From Bdellovibrionales bacterium (lineage in GTDB: Bacteria; Bdellovibrionota; Bdellovibrionia; Bdellovibrionales; UBA1609): a stretch of DNA of 64,000 nt. Below, piece by piece: positions 8,391-17,147 of this stretch. The position numbers and the translations under genes are program-made. A model generated the notes under the pieces. That model was given only the letters and a program-made list of their open reading frames with translations. It did no database searches and was not told where the DNA came from. Where the stretch lies: the NCBI GenBank assembly GCA_016716765.1, contig JADJVA010000009.1:98301-162300 (forward strand), in the 5' to 3' direction. Positions within the stretch are counted from its first letter, which is position 1. Each line of letters begins with the position of its first letter.

Positions 8391-9722
8391 TTATAAGGTA
8401 TTGAACGTAGCGGTGAATGAAATTTTCTTTGAGTCCTTAAATCGCCACCACCCCCGATATGTATTTGAGGGAAATGTGGAAATGGGTAGTTGACTCCTCC
8501 ATACCGACGAGGAAGCGTCGTAAGTCCAGGGTGCCGTCTGAGTCCACTTTGCTTGATCATCACATGACCTGGTACCTAACACTTCAAGACAAGCTTCGAT
8601 ATTGCTCGGACTGGATCCCGCATTCTCAGCTTTTGAATACAAAAATCCACCCCTCGAAAGAGGAAAATAATATTGAGCAGGTCCATTGTAGGAATCAGAA
8701 AAAGTCAAAACCGGAGCCAAATCCAGACCACTCGCCATGGGGCAATTGTATAAATCGACGGGCTGTTTTAGAATCACAGCCTGATTGAAAATCGTCGCAA
8801 AGCACTTTCCCAGAGCGAACTGACCAGTTCCATTAAAATGCCAAGTGTCGCTCAACACAAAGTTATCCGTAGATAATAGAAACGTATTTTTTACTTGTCT
8901 CGCCAATTTTTCCTGGGCAGATCGAACCCCAACAACTGATTCAAGCGGCAAGTGCGCATAACGGTAAATTCGCCCAAAAATAAATGCCAAATCCTTCTCA
9001 ACTAAATCGGTACGAATCTTTTCAATGAGGGTGAATAGGTTGGTCTGGTACATTTTTCCAATGGATGAATATTCGAGGGCATCGCTTTCTCCCTGCATCC
9101 AAAGCATTGCTTTGTACTCAACGTCTCTCTGATTTACCGCGGAGCGAATGTAAGCCAGCAGATTTAAATAGAGAGGATTGTTCTGCGTGACGGTCTGTCC
9201 CTGATTATTTTGGTACTTAGGTAGCCATTGTGCCAGACTGGTCCCATTGACCGCATATTTGATGCCGATAATTTTTTTTCCAGGAAAAAGACGACCAATT
9301 TCAGATATGAATGAAATCTCAGGACCGAACTCAGAGACACCGTCCTGATCCAAGTCCTGCTGATGGTCCCAGTCAGCCACCCTCCTGTTCGCAACATAAA
9401 ATTCCACGTTTGAAGGAATCTTGGTCAATTTCTCATTTTTCAAATAGCTATAGAGCTGACCCTGCCCAGCCATATTTGATTGTCCTGCCAATACAAAGAC
9501 CCAGGGCTTATTGATAGACTGATTTCCTCCGGAGGTATTATTTATACTGATGCCGTTGTCAGAATTATTCTCTGTCTCTTCCTTCGTTTGATCATCATCT
9601 CCGTCCTTCAAAGGAAGAAAATGATCGCAATTAACAAAATGAAATAGTAAAATCCCTCCGGTTAGCACAAGGGCATATCTAGTTGATAAAATGAAGAGAC
9701 GGCGATTTATATTCAATTGCAA
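8391..9722 (-). CDS. Secreted SGNH-type carbohydrate acetylesterase (SASA domain)
   Basis: About 443 residues. The catalytic domain matches the sialate O-acetylesterase/CE6-like SGNH group: nucleophile Ser in VLAGQSNMAGQG (about residue 82), block III in LWMQGESDALE, and the Asp-x-x-His pair in LSDTWHFNGTGQFALG. It would deacetylate carbohydrates outside the cytoplasm. The N terminus has a hydrophobic export segment ending near Cys32 (HFVNC, a poor lipobox), followed by an acidic low-complexity linker. The C-terminal ~110 residues are a beta-rich extension without the active-site blocks. The TTG at 9722 is preferred: GAGGAGG is five bases upstream, whereas a GTG six bases earlier overlaps that site. 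Confidence 0.85.
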   Translation of the reverse strand: MQLNINRRLFILSTRYALVLTGGILLFHFVNCDHFLPLKDGDDDQTKEETENNSDNGISINNTSGGNQSINKPWVFVLAGQSNMAGQGQLYSYLKNEKLTKIPSNVEFYVANRRVADWDHQQDLDQDGVSEFGPEISFISEIGRLFPGKKIIGIKYAVNGTSLAQWLPKYQNNQGQTVTQNNPLYLNLLAYIRSAVNQRDVEYKAMLWMQGESDALEYSSIGKMYQTNLFTLIEKIRTDLVEKDLAFIFGRIYRYAHLPLESVVGVRSAQEKLARQVKNTFLLSTDNFVLSDTWHFNGTGQFALGKCFATIFNQAVILKQPVDLYNCPMASGLDLAPVLTFSDSYNGPAQYYFPLSRGGFLYSKAENAGSSPSNIEACLEVLGTRSCDDQAKWTQTAPWTYDASSSVWRSQLPISTFPSNTYRGWWRFKDSKKISFTATFNTL

Positions 9723-10068
9723 AAGCACCTCCTCGAATACAATCTGTATCTCGCAAAAGGCATGCCGGCTCGATCAAGTAAATCACTTTGAATTAAAACC
9801 AATTAGTTTGAGTCATTTCAAGTTATTGTGGCGACATCTCAACCCATATTACCAAGCGGAACTGTGCCCAAGCATTTGGCAGGTGGCGACACGCCTCCTC
9901 CAATTAAGAAGCCCAACTCCTGTCTCAAATTGAAACAGTCGACCGAAGACCCATTTCGTTTGTCTGGTTGAGTTGTCTTTGCAGATTCTGTTCGAACGTA
10001 TCAGTTTGACATATGTCCATCAAAAATGGGATCAGGAGGGTTACGGTAATTCAAGCCTGTGACGATAA
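9723..10068. other. Intergenic region between divergent genes
   Basis: About 345 bases separating the divergent esterase and peptidase genes. A TTGACA occurs near 10010 in the plus direction but has no matching -10 at usual spacing. Two short inverted words (TTTGAGTC/GTCTCAAA type) lie in the middle. No open frame with a ribosome site was seen. Confidence 0.35.
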
Positions 10069-10821
10069 ATGGGCATGGTTTTGATTCTCTTTCTTTCCTT
10101 AGCAATTCCCAGGTCAATTCCCGTAGGAGCAGCTTCCTGTGAAGAACTTAAGGTTGGCGAGGCTCAAAACATCATAGGACAAACTGAGCACGGGGCGAAT
10201 ATCCGTAGATACCGTCTTCACCGCAGAAGCGAAAATCGATACGAAGTCTTGTTTAACCCAAAGTTTTCCCATGTCGAACTTTCGAAGCAATTCAATAAGT
10301 GCTTTCAGTCCGGGCATCTATTGGAAACGCCAAGCGGTAAGCAAGTCCGCATTATGGCGAGTCCTTTGGCGCCTGAAATAGAAATTAGAAGAAAAGATCG
10401 GCCTGGGCCGGCGACAAGAGATCGGTGGGATTCGGCTATGGACTGTGGATGGATGGCTCATGAGTTATTGCATTGGGCTGGGTTGTGCGACGAGTACCGA
10501 CATTCCTTGAAAAGAACTTCTGCATCAGATAGCACCCATGCCTCGAGCTTTTCCTGTCGAAGAGTAAGAGAGAATAATCTTATGGGCTTAAATTCAAAAG
10601 ACACACAGAATGTGCTCCTAGATGATCAATTCAACCAAATCATTCTGCCAGGCTGTCCCGTCAACTCGACCTATACGGAATGTGCGAAACAGGCATATTC
10701 TTTCCGATCAAGCGGATGCAAAAAGGGTGGCGAATGCAAGGACGTCCTTTCGAGACCGATCTCTGTTCAGCCACCAATTGAAGTGGAAGATAGAGGATCT
10801 GAAGCCACGGGCCAGCGTTAG
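10069..10821 (+). CDS. Secreted zinc metallopeptidase-like protein
   Basis: 250 residues with a signal peptide (MGMVLILFLSLAIPRSIPVG-AAS). The zincin motif HELLHWAGLCDEY gives His131, Glu132, His135, and Asp141 or Glu142 as the probable third ligand; the HExxHxxGLxDEY arrangement occurs in several secreted zinc peptidases. Eight or more cysteines in the mature part (for example SFSCRR, LPGCPVN, SSGCKKGGECK) suggest disulphide bonds. The last ~25 residues are hydrophilic. The start is fixed by in-frame stops just upstream; a good ribosome site is lacking. Substrate unknown. Confidence 0.8.
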   Translation: MGMVLILFLSLAIPRSIPVGAASCEELKVGEAQNIIGQTEHGANIRRYRLHRRSENRYEVLFNPKFSHVELSKQFNKCFQSGHLLETPSGKQVRIMASPLAPEIEIRRKDRPGPATRDRWDSAMDCGWMAHELLHWAGLCDEYRHSLKRTSASDSTHASSFSCRRVRENNLMGLNSKDTQNVLLDDQFNQIILPGCPVNSTYTECAKQAYSFRSSGCKKGGECKDVLSRPISVQPPIEVEDRGSEATGQR

Positions 10822-10839
10822 ATCCGACATTGTTAACTG

Positions 10840-10858
10840 TAAATCTGCCGGGCCAGAT
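10840..10858. terminator. Possible weak bidirectional terminator hairpin
   Basis: AATCTG and CAGATT form a six-pair stem with a six-base loop between the convergent peptidase and DAHP synthase genes. There is no T-run on either strand, so a terminator role is only suggested by position. Confidence 0.25.
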
Positions 10859-10864
10859 TGGGTT

Positions 10865-12229
10865 CTATTTGCTGATTTGAAAAGCCAGCTCCAGCGCCTG
10901 ACTTGCGTTAAGTCGTGGATCGCAGAGCGTTTCGTAAAGCCCCTCAGCGAGGTGCTCTTCCAAAATGGCCTGATCTCCGCCAATGCACTCCACAACGTCT
11001 CTGCCGGTTAACTCAAAGTGCACTCCTCCAGCCACGGTGCCAAAGGATTCATGAACCTTGAAGAATTTTTTGACTTCAGAAATGATCGCGCCGAAAGCCC
11101 GCGTTTTGTAACCATTCTTTGCCGTAATTGTATTGCCGTGCATGGGATCGCAACACCAAACAACCTGGCGGCCCTCTTTCTGAACATGCTGAATCAGTTT
11201 TGGCAAAAACACATCGATTTTTTCAAAACCCATCCGCGAAATAAGGGTCAAGCGTCCCATTTCATTGCGCGGATTGAGAATATCCATCAGACGTGACAGC
11301 TCGTCGGTTGTAATTGAGGGCCCGCACTTCACCGCAATCGGGTTGTTCACACCACGTAAGAATTCAACGTGAGCTCCGTCTGGCTCTCTGGTGCGATCAC
11401 CAAGCCAAAGCAGGTGCGCTGAACAATCATACCAGTCGCCTTCGTAATCCTGCTCGGGCCTCGCTGTGGTGCTATCCCGCCGAGTTAAGGCCTGCTCATA
11501 AGGCAGCAACAACGCCTCATGGGAGGTGTAAAACTCGACCTGATGAATCTGTGGAGTATTTTCGTTGGTAATACCACAGGCTTTCATAAAAGCCAGAGCC
11601 TCGTCGAGACGACTGGCAATGTCCTCGTAAAGGCTGCTCTGGGCCGTGTTTTTTTTCACAAAATCAAGATTCCAAGCATGGACTTGTTTCAGGTCGGCAT
11701 AGCCCCCATGGGAAAATGCGCGCAGAAGATTTAATGTGGCGGCAGCCTGCACATAAGCCCGCTCCATCCGCACCGGATCTGGAGTTCGTGCGATCGGGTC
11801 AAAATCACTGCCGTTGATGATATCTCCTCTGTAACACGGGAGCCTCACTCCATCTCGAATCTCTACATCGCTACTGCGAGGCTTAGCAAACTGCCCAGCC
11901 AGCCGTCCCACTTTGATGACCGGCTTTTTCCTGACATAAGTCAAAATCACCGCCATCTGTAAAAGCACGCGAAACGTATCACGAATGGTATTCGCACGAA
12001 ATTCATTGAAGCTTTCCGCACAATCGCCACCTTGAAGTAAAATTGCATCACCTTGACCAACCTCGGCCAAACGCTCTTTGAGACAACGAGCCTCGCCGGC
12101 AAACACCAGCGGCGGGTAAACAGCCAAGCTGGCTTCCACTTCTGCCAACTTTCCAGGATCGGGGTACACAGGCACCTGGGATACCTTTTTGTCACGCCAA
12201 CTTCTCGGAGTCCATAAAGCCTGGTTCAT
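10865..12229 (-). CDS. aroG: Class II 3-deoxy-D-arabino-heptulosonate 7-phosphate synthase
   Basis: First step of the shikimate pathway: condensation of phosphoenolpyruvate and erythrose 4-phosphate. The 454-residue protein is of the plant/actinobacterial class II type, seen in MNQALWTPRSWRDKKVSQVP, LLQGGDCAESF (metal-binding Cys), KVGRLAGQFAKPRS, CSAHLLWLGDRTR, RGVNNPIAVKCGPS, WCCDPMHGNT and GGVHFELTGRDV. Class II enzymes are often feedback-controlled by aromatic amino acids and by a complex with chorismate mutase, whose gene is two bases upstream in the same operon. Last gene of the aro supraoperon. Confidence 0.96.
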   Translation of the reverse strand: MNQALWTPRSWRDKKVSQVPVYPDPGKLAEVEASLAVYPPLVFAGEARCLKERLAEVGQGDAILLQGGDCAESFNEFRANTIRDTFRVLLQMAVILTYVRKKPVIKVGRLAGQFAKPRSSDVEIRDGVRLPCYRGDIINGSDFDPIARTPDPVRMERAYVQAAATLNLLRAFSHGGYADLKQVHAWNLDFVKKNTAQSSLYEDIASRLDEALAFMKACGITNENTPQIHQVEFYTSHEALLLPYEQALTRRDSTTARPEQDYEGDWYDCSAHLLWLGDRTREPDGAHVEFLRGVNNPIAVKCGPSITTDELSRLMDILNPRNEMGRLTLISRMGFEKIDVFLPKLIQHVQKEGRQVVWCCDPMHGNTITAKNGYKTRAFGAIISEVKKFFKVHESFGTVAGGVHFELTGRDVVECIGGDQAILEEHLAEGLYETLCDPRLNASQALELAFQISK

Positions 12230-12230
12230 T

Positions 12231-12608
12231 TTACTGACCTTTCACTTTCACTACCCTACGACCTGATTTTTGTACCGAGGGCGCCTTTTTCTGCTGAAAA
12301 GTAGCCTCCGCCAATATCATTTCAAAAATTCCACGAATAAAACTTTTTCGAAGACCCATTTTTGCCCCAAGCTGAGAGCGGTTATGCAAGACCTCGACCT
12401 CCCGCTGATTCTGGACAATGCTGCGACGACCCTGCCTTTTCAATTGACCGACTTTTGCTACGATCCCGAATCTCCGCCGCAAAGCTACCAAAATTTGCCG
12501 ATCAGCCTTGTCTATGTCCCTCCGCAAAAGCTGCAGCCGTCGATCAAACGAATCCTTTGAAGCCTTAGAGGTTTTAAGATTTTTTCTCCTTTTACGAGCC
12601 TCACTCAT
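12231..12608 (-). CDS. Chorismate mutase, AroQ (all-helical) type
   Basis: Converts chorismate to prephenate. 125 residues; the helical AroQ signature is clear in LQLLRRDIDKADRQILVALR (active-site Arg, Asp), VGQLKRQGRR with the conserved Lys, and the REVEVLHN-RSQ segment followed by FIRGIFEMILAEATFQQ. A basic 22-residue N-terminal extension and a basic tail flank the fold. Its ATG overlaps the stop of tyrA (ATGA), and it ends two bases before the class II DAHP synthase, with which such mutases commonly associate. Confidence 0.92.
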   Translation of the reverse strand: MSEARKRRKNLKTSKASKDSFDRRLQLLRRDIDKADRQILVALRRRFGIVAKVGQLKRQGRRSIVQNQREVEVLHNRSQLGAKMGLRKSFIRGIFEMILAEATFQQKKAPSVQKSGRRVVKVKGQ

Positions 12609-13480
12609 GGTGCCGTACCACGACTGGCCTGCCGAATATTCTGTAAAACTCGGCGTATGCCATTTGCATTTTCCATCAAAGCCTTTGTTTCATCAAAGCT
12701 CTTATTCAGAAGTGATTGCTGAAATATTCTCAAATTTTCCATATAAGCCTCCAGCGCGGCAAGCACGTGTTCGCGGTTCTGTTCAAAAATCGGCAGCCAC
12801 ATCGCCGACGAGCTTTTTGCCAAGCGTGATGTGGATTCAAATCCTCCGCTAGCCAGATCAAAAATAGTGCTGACGCTATTTTCCTTATTGAGCACCGTGT
12901 TTGCCAAAACAAATGAAATCGCGTGGGATAGGTGAGAGATAAATGCCGTGTGCAAATCATGCTCATCCGCCGCCATATAGACCGTCTTCATCTGCAATAC
13001 TTCGAACATCTCATCAACTCGACGCAAATGGGATGCTGCCGATTGCTCCGCTTCACAAATAACGGCAGAACGATTCGCAAACAACCCACGGAGCGCAGCC
13101 CCAGGCCCAGAATGCTCTGTCCCGGCCATGGGGTGAGCCGCTACATACTGAGCTCTTTTTGCATGCCCCGCCACAATTTCGCAAATCGCCTTCTTGGTCG
13201 AGCCCATGTCAGAGACAGTGGTTTCAGCACTTATCTGGTCCAAGACTTCTGGCAAAAGTGAAATGATCTTATCAACCGGAACCGCCAACACCACCAATTC
13301 TGCACCACTCAGGGCTTCCTTGAGGGGCGCAATTCTGTCAACGATCCCGCGGTTCAGTGCCAATCGGCAATGTTCAAGATTCACGTCAACGCCAACAACA
13401 CTTCTCGCTAAGCCTTTTGCCCTAAGATCCAGCGCCAGCGATCCTCCAATTAATCCCAAACCAATCACGGTAAGGTTCAT
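12605..13480 (-). CDS. tyrA: Prephenate dehydrogenase
   Basis: Oxidative decarboxylation of prephenate to 4-hydroxyphenylpyruvate (tyrosine branch). The 291-residue protein opens with the NAD-binding motif VIGLGLIGGSLA, followed by VVGVDVN, VVLAVPVDKI, SDMGSTKKAI, and the active-site HPMAGTEHSGPGAA. The C-terminal helical domain contains ISHLSHAISFVLA and ASGGFESTSRLAKSS. There is no ACT domain. The ATG at 13480 overlaps the pheA stop (ATGA); a TTG six bases earlier is possible. It also overlaps the chorismate mutase gene by four bases. Confidence 0.95.
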   Translation of the reverse strand: MNLTVIGLGLIGGSLALDLRAKGLARSVVGVDVNLEHCRLALNRGIVDRIAPLKEALSGAELVVLAVPVDKIISLLPEVLDQISAETTVSDMGSTKKAICEIVAGHAKRAQYVAAHPMAGTEHSGPGAALRGLFANRSAVICEAEQSAASHLRRVDEMFEVLQMKTVYMAADEHDLHTAFISHLSHAISFVLANTVLNKENSVSTIFDLASGGFESTSRLAKSSSAMWLPIFEQNREHVLAALEAYMENLRIFQQSLLNKSFDETKALMENANGIRRVLQNIRQASRGTAP

Positions 13481-14343
13481 AGCCAAGGTCTCTCACTTCG
13501 TTTGTAATCGCCAAATTGAATTAAATTAATGGTCTTGGCTTTTAGCTCATTCAAAGCCAACTGATAATCACCCATATTCAGCCACTCAAGATCCACATGA
13601 AAGGAGTATTCATAAGGCCTGCCCAATACGGGAACCGACTGCAGCTTTGTCATATTCAGATTGTGCGTTTCAAAAATTTTTAACACTTTTAGGAGACTAC
13701 CGGACTCGTGTGCGATCTCAAAGCGAAGAGAAGCCTTATCAGGTGTAACGACTGGTAGACCCCAGTCACGCAAATCCTCTTTATTATTGGCTAGGATCAA
13801 AAAGCGGGTGTAATTCAGTTTATTCGTTTCAATTCCCGCTTTTAAGATCTCCAAGCCGTAAACTTCAGCCGCGCCTTTACCGGCGATCGCCGCGTTTCCG
13901 AGCAGCTGATCGACGGCAATTCGCCTGGCACTTTCCGCGGTATCTGGTCCTTCTAAGACCTGCAAATGAGGATAGTTAGCAAGAAAATCCTCGCACTGCA
14001 GAAGAGCCATGGGATGCGACTGGACAACCAATACATCTTCGATTGTCTGACCTGGCAATGCCATTAAATTCAGTTCAATGCGCAAGTAAACCTCACCGAC
14101 AATTTGCGATCGAAACTTTTCAAGCAATTGATAGTTCGGCAAAATGCTTCCAGCCAGGGAATTCTCTATTGCCATCACGTTAAAATCGGTTTCGCTCCCC
14201 CGCAGAGCCTCGGCCAAGCGCCTAAATGATGAACATTCAACTAATTCGATGGAACGATTGGTGAAATACTCGCGAGCCGCCGCATCGTGAAAGGCGGCGC
14301 GAATGCCCTGGATCCCTATCTTGGGGTTTTTTTCATTTTTCAC
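13477..14343 (-). CDS. pheA: Prephenate dehydratase with ACT domain
   Basis: Prephenate to phenylpyruvate (phenylalanine branch). 288 residues: a periplasmic-binding-like catalytic domain (GIQGIRAAFHDAAAREYF, MAIENSLAGSI, and the NYTRFLIL motif with the catalytic Thr-Arg-Phe) followed by an ACT domain (LRFEIAHESGSLLKVLKIFE, NMTKLQSVPVLGRPYEYSF) for Phe feedback. The ACT motif is KLQSVP rather than the enterobacterial IESRP, a variant I recall from Bacteroidetes-type enzymes. The start is GTG at 14343 with GAGG upstream. No chorismate mutase domain is fused, in keeping with the separate mutase gene. Confidence 0.95.
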   Translation of the reverse strand: MKNEKNPKIGIQGIRAAFHDAAAREYFTNRSIELVECSSFRRLAEALRGSETDFNVMAIENSLAGSILPNYQLLEKFRSQIVGEVYLRIELNLMALPGQTIEDVLVVQSHPMALLQCEDFLANYPHLQVLEGPDTAESARRIAVDQLLGNAAIAGKGAAEVYGLEILKAGIETNKLNYTRFLILANNKEDLRDWGLPVVTPDKASLRFEIAHESGSLLKVLKIFETHNLNMTKLQSVPVLGRPYEYSFHVDLEWLNMGDYQLALNELKAKTINLIQFGDYKRSERPWL

Positions 14344-14384
14344 TTTCTCGCCTCACTTGCATATCCTCAACCAGCTTTCTTCTA

Positions 14385-15464
14385 TCATATTCTCGCAGAC
14401 CTCTGTCGCAACAAGTGATCCACCACAGTCAAAGCGGCCATGGCTTCAACAATAACTACCGCCCGCGGAACCACACAAGGATCATGTCGGCCGCGCCCGG
14501 CCAACTCAAGGCTTTGACCGCTCTTGTCGATGCTGGTTTGCTTTTTCATAATTGTCGCTACGGGCTTAAACCCGACACGAAAATAAATATCCATACCGTT
14601 CGAAATTCCACCCTGAATTCCTCCAGAGTTGTTGGTGCGTGTCCGAATCTGACCGTTGACGACCTCAAACGGATCGTTATGTTCTGAGCCCTTCTGAGTT
14701 ACGCCAGCAAAGCCAGAGCCAATTTCAAATCCCTTCGCTGCATTGATACTCAACATCGCCTTAGCTAAATCGGCATTCAAACGATCAAAAATTGGCTCGC
14801 CCAATCCAGCTGGGCAGCCACGCACAAGACCGGTAACGACTCCTCCCAAGGTATCTCCTTCTTTGCGGACATCCTCTATAGCACGAATCATTCTCTCGGC
14901 CGTAGCTGAATCTGGACAACGTACAGGATTTTCATCCCTTCGCGACAGATCCAAATTCAAGTAGGTTTTGTCCAAACACACCTCTCCCACCTGTGAAACA
15001 TAGGCCGCCACTTCGATGTTATGCTGGCGCAAAAGCAGCTGCGCCACGGCTCCAGCAAAAACCCGGGCTGCCGTCTCCCGAGCGCTAGAACGGCCTCCAC
15101 CACGGTGGTCACGCAAACCAAATTTGGCATCGTAAGTATAATCAGCATGCGATGGACGATATGCATTGGCAACATGGTCATAATCCTGTGCGCGACTGTC
15201 CTCATTGGGAATCAATGCCGCCAAGGGTGTGCCAAGACTGACATCATTGAGAACGCCAGAAACAATTCTCGCCTGATCACTTTCTTTGCGTTGAGTGGTC
15301 AAATGCGACTGCCCGGGTCGACGACGATCGAGCTGCGCCTGAATAAAACCGTGGTCGATTTTCAATCCAGCTGGGCATCCGTCAATCACCACACCCATCA
15401 TCGGACCATGGGATTCGCCAAAGGTCATGATACGAAAAATTTGGCCAAATGTATTACCGCGCAT
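14385..15464 (-). CDS. aroC: Chorismate synthase
   Basis: Last common step: 5-enolpyruvylshikimate 3-phosphate to chorismate, with reduced FMN. 359 residues with the family signatures MTFGESHGPMMGVVIDGCPA, AYRPSHADYTYDAKFG, LRDHRGGGRSSARETAARVF, GFEIGSGF, NNSGGIQGGISNGM and GRHDPCVVPRAVVIVEAMAA. Full length for the family. It lies 41 bases upstream of pheA and 51 bases downstream of the dehydroquinase gene, the widest gaps in the supraoperon. Confidence 0.97.
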   Translation of the reverse strand: MRGNTFGQIFRIMTFGESHGPMMGVVIDGCPAGLKIDHGFIQAQLDRRRPGQSHLTTQRKESDQARIVSGVLNDVSLGTPLAALIPNEDSRAQDYDHVANAYRPSHADYTYDAKFGLRDHRGGGRSSARETAARVFAGAVAQLLLRQHNIEVAAYVSQVGEVCLDKTYLNLDLSRRDENPVRCPDSATAERMIRAIEDVRKEGDTLGGVVTGLVRGCPAGLGEPIFDRLNADLAKAMLSINAAKGFEIGSGFAGVTQKGSEHNDPFEVVNGQIRTRTNNSGGIQGGISNGMDIYFRVGFKPVATIMKKQTSIDKSGQSLELAGRGRHDPCVVPRAVVIVEAMAALTVVDHLLRQRSARI

Positions 15465-15515
15465 AAAAGTTCGCCTTTCCTTTCCGCTTCTCTTCTGTGC
15501 TCTTCTTTTCTGTTC

Positions 15516-16013
15516 TCACTCTGGCCTACGAGACAATCTTGATCGAGGCGCTCTTGAGCGAGACAGAAAATGTTGGATCGCCTTTGCATAGGAGTTTACG
15601 CCAAATCCAGAAATCTGCTTCACACACACATCACGAATAACCGAAATTCTGCGAAATTTTTCTCTTCTGTGTATGTCGGTCAAGTGAACCTCATAGGCTG
15701 GCAAATCCACAGCTGCCAAGGCGTCTCGGATCGCATAGGAATAATGGGTGAAGGCGCCGGGATTGATCACAATTGAATCAGCCCACTTGCGTTGCGCGTG
15801 GATAAAATCAATCAGTTTTCCTTCATGATTAGATTGAAACACCCGCAATTTATACCGACTTTTTCGAGCGTCCGCTCTTAATCCTTTATTCAATTCAGCA
15901 AGGGTCATGTGACCGTAAATGTGCGGCTCACGTTGACCCAACAAGTTGAGATTCGGGCCATGAATAATAACAATATTCTTCTCAACTTTCTTCTCCTCAA
16001 CTTTCTTCAGCAT
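15516..16013 (-). CDS. aroQ: Type II 3-dehydroquinate dehydratase
   Basis: Dehydrates 3-dehydroquinate to 3-dehydroshikimate. The 165-residue type II (dodecameric) enzyme shows IIHGPNLNLLGQREPHIYG (catalytic Tyr loop), VFQSNHEGKLIDFIH, VINPGAFTHYSYAIRDAL and VHLTDIHRREKFR. The ATG at 16013 follows GGGAGG five bases upstream, which lies inside the end of aroB, so the two genes overlap by 17 bases. An internal near-duplicated GAAGAAAGTTGAG gives the N-terminal KKVEEKKVEK sequence. The C terminus has a short basic tail. Confidence 0.95.
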   Translation of the reverse strand: MLKKVEEKKVEKNIVIIHGPNLNLLGQREPHIYGHMTLAELNKGLRADARKSRYKLRVFQSNHEGKLIDFIHAQRKWADSIVINPGAFTHYSYAIRDALAAVDLPAYEVHLTDIHRREKFRRISVIRDVCVKQISGFGVNSYAKAIQHFLSRSRAPRSRLSRRPE

Positions 16014-17115
16014 GATGGCCTCCCACTAACAGTTTTCTGTAAGCCTTCTCAAGATCATTGCGAGTCACCGTCACGTCTAAAACGGCTCGCCCCAGTCTTT
16101 TGAGCAAGACAAAACGAATCCGGCCCTCGTGCTTTTTTTTGTCTTTGGCCATCGCCTGTGTCAGCTGGTCAAATCCAATGTGCTTCGGCAGAGCCGGCAC
16201 CTCGATCATATTTAGAAAAGCCGTTATGGTTTTTGCCTGGTTCAGTGATAAGTGACCCTTTATTTCTGACAAGCAAATAGCAAAACGCATACCCCAGATA
16301 ACTGCTTCCCCGTGTTGAAATATTTCATAATCTGTCACAGCTTCGAGCGCGTGTCCAAATGTGTGCCCAAAGTTTAAAACCTCGCGCCGACCCTTGCGAT
16401 CCCATTCGTCGGCAGCTACAACCTTAGCTTTCCAAGATAGAGATTCATGAACCAGTTTGCTTAGTACTTTGGCATCCAAATTCAAAGCCGCTCGCCAATG
16501 CTTGTTCAGATAGACAAAAAGCTCTTTGTCATAGATGAGCGCATACTTGATAACTTCACCGAGGCCAGAAATAATCTCGCGAAGGGACAATGTTTTCAGA
16601 AAATTTGTGTCACAAACAACAAGTGCAGGTTGATGAAATGTTCCAATCAAATTTTTCCCTAGAGAATGATTGACGCCTGTCTTACCGCCAATGGAACTGT
16701 CAACCTGCGCCAGAAGAGTCGTGGGAATCCCCACCCAACTCACTCCGCGCAGGTAAGTGGAAGCGAGGAATCCTCCAGCATCACCAAGAGTTCCTCCACC
16801 CAGTACAAAAACCGTGGAAGAACGATCAATCCCAAATTTGAGAAAATCGCCATAAATCGGCAAAATGCTCGAAAAGTCCTTTAAGGATTCACCGGCCGCC
16901 AGTTTAATTACGTCCATCTTCCAGCCTGATTTCCTCAAAACCGCCAACACCTTTTTCGCTGGATGCGCTAGTCTCTCATCAGCGAGCAATATCCCTCGTT
17001 TCGACCGGATACAACCAGTTGGACTCTGCAACTGAAGAAGCACTTGACCCAGCCGACTCGTAACTCCTGGGCCAACGAACACACAGTAAGAACGCGCCCC
17101 GAGTTTAACTTGCAT
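15997..17115 (-). CDS. aroB: 3-dehydroquinate synthase
   Basis: Second shikimate step: DAHP to 3-dehydroquinate, NAD and zinc dependent. About 372 residues. Signatures: LADERLAHPAKK, FVLGGGTLGDAGGFLASTYLRG, IPTTLLAQVDSSIGGKTGVN, GLGEVIKYALI, and the metal-binding HGEAVIWGM with LNFGHTFGHALEA. The ATG at 17115 is preferred because AAAGGA lies seven bases upstream; a GTG at 17151 overlapping the previous stop (GTGA) would add 12 residues. C-terminal codons contain the ribosome site of the next gene. Confidence 0.95.
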   Translation of the reverse strand: MQVKLGARSYCVFVGPGVTSRLGQVLLQLQSPTGCIRSKRGILLADERLAHPAKKVLAVLRKSGWKMDVIKLAAGESLKDFSSILPIYGDFLKFGIDRSSTVFVLGGGTLGDAGGFLASTYLRGVSWVGIPTTLLAQVDSSIGGKTGVNHSLGKNLIGTFHQPALVVCDTNFLKTLSLREIISGLGEVIKYALIYDKELFVYLNKHWRAALNLDAKVLSKLVHESLSWKAKVVAADEWDRKGRREVLNFGHTFGHALEAVTDYEIFQHGEAVIWGMRFAICLSEIKGHLSLNQAKTITAFLNMIEVPALPKHIGFDQLTQAMAKDKKKHEGRIRFVLLKRLGRAVLDVTVTRNDLEKAYRKLLVGGHHAEES

Positions 17116-17147
17116 TCGGGATTCCTTTTTATCATTGGATTTCAGCT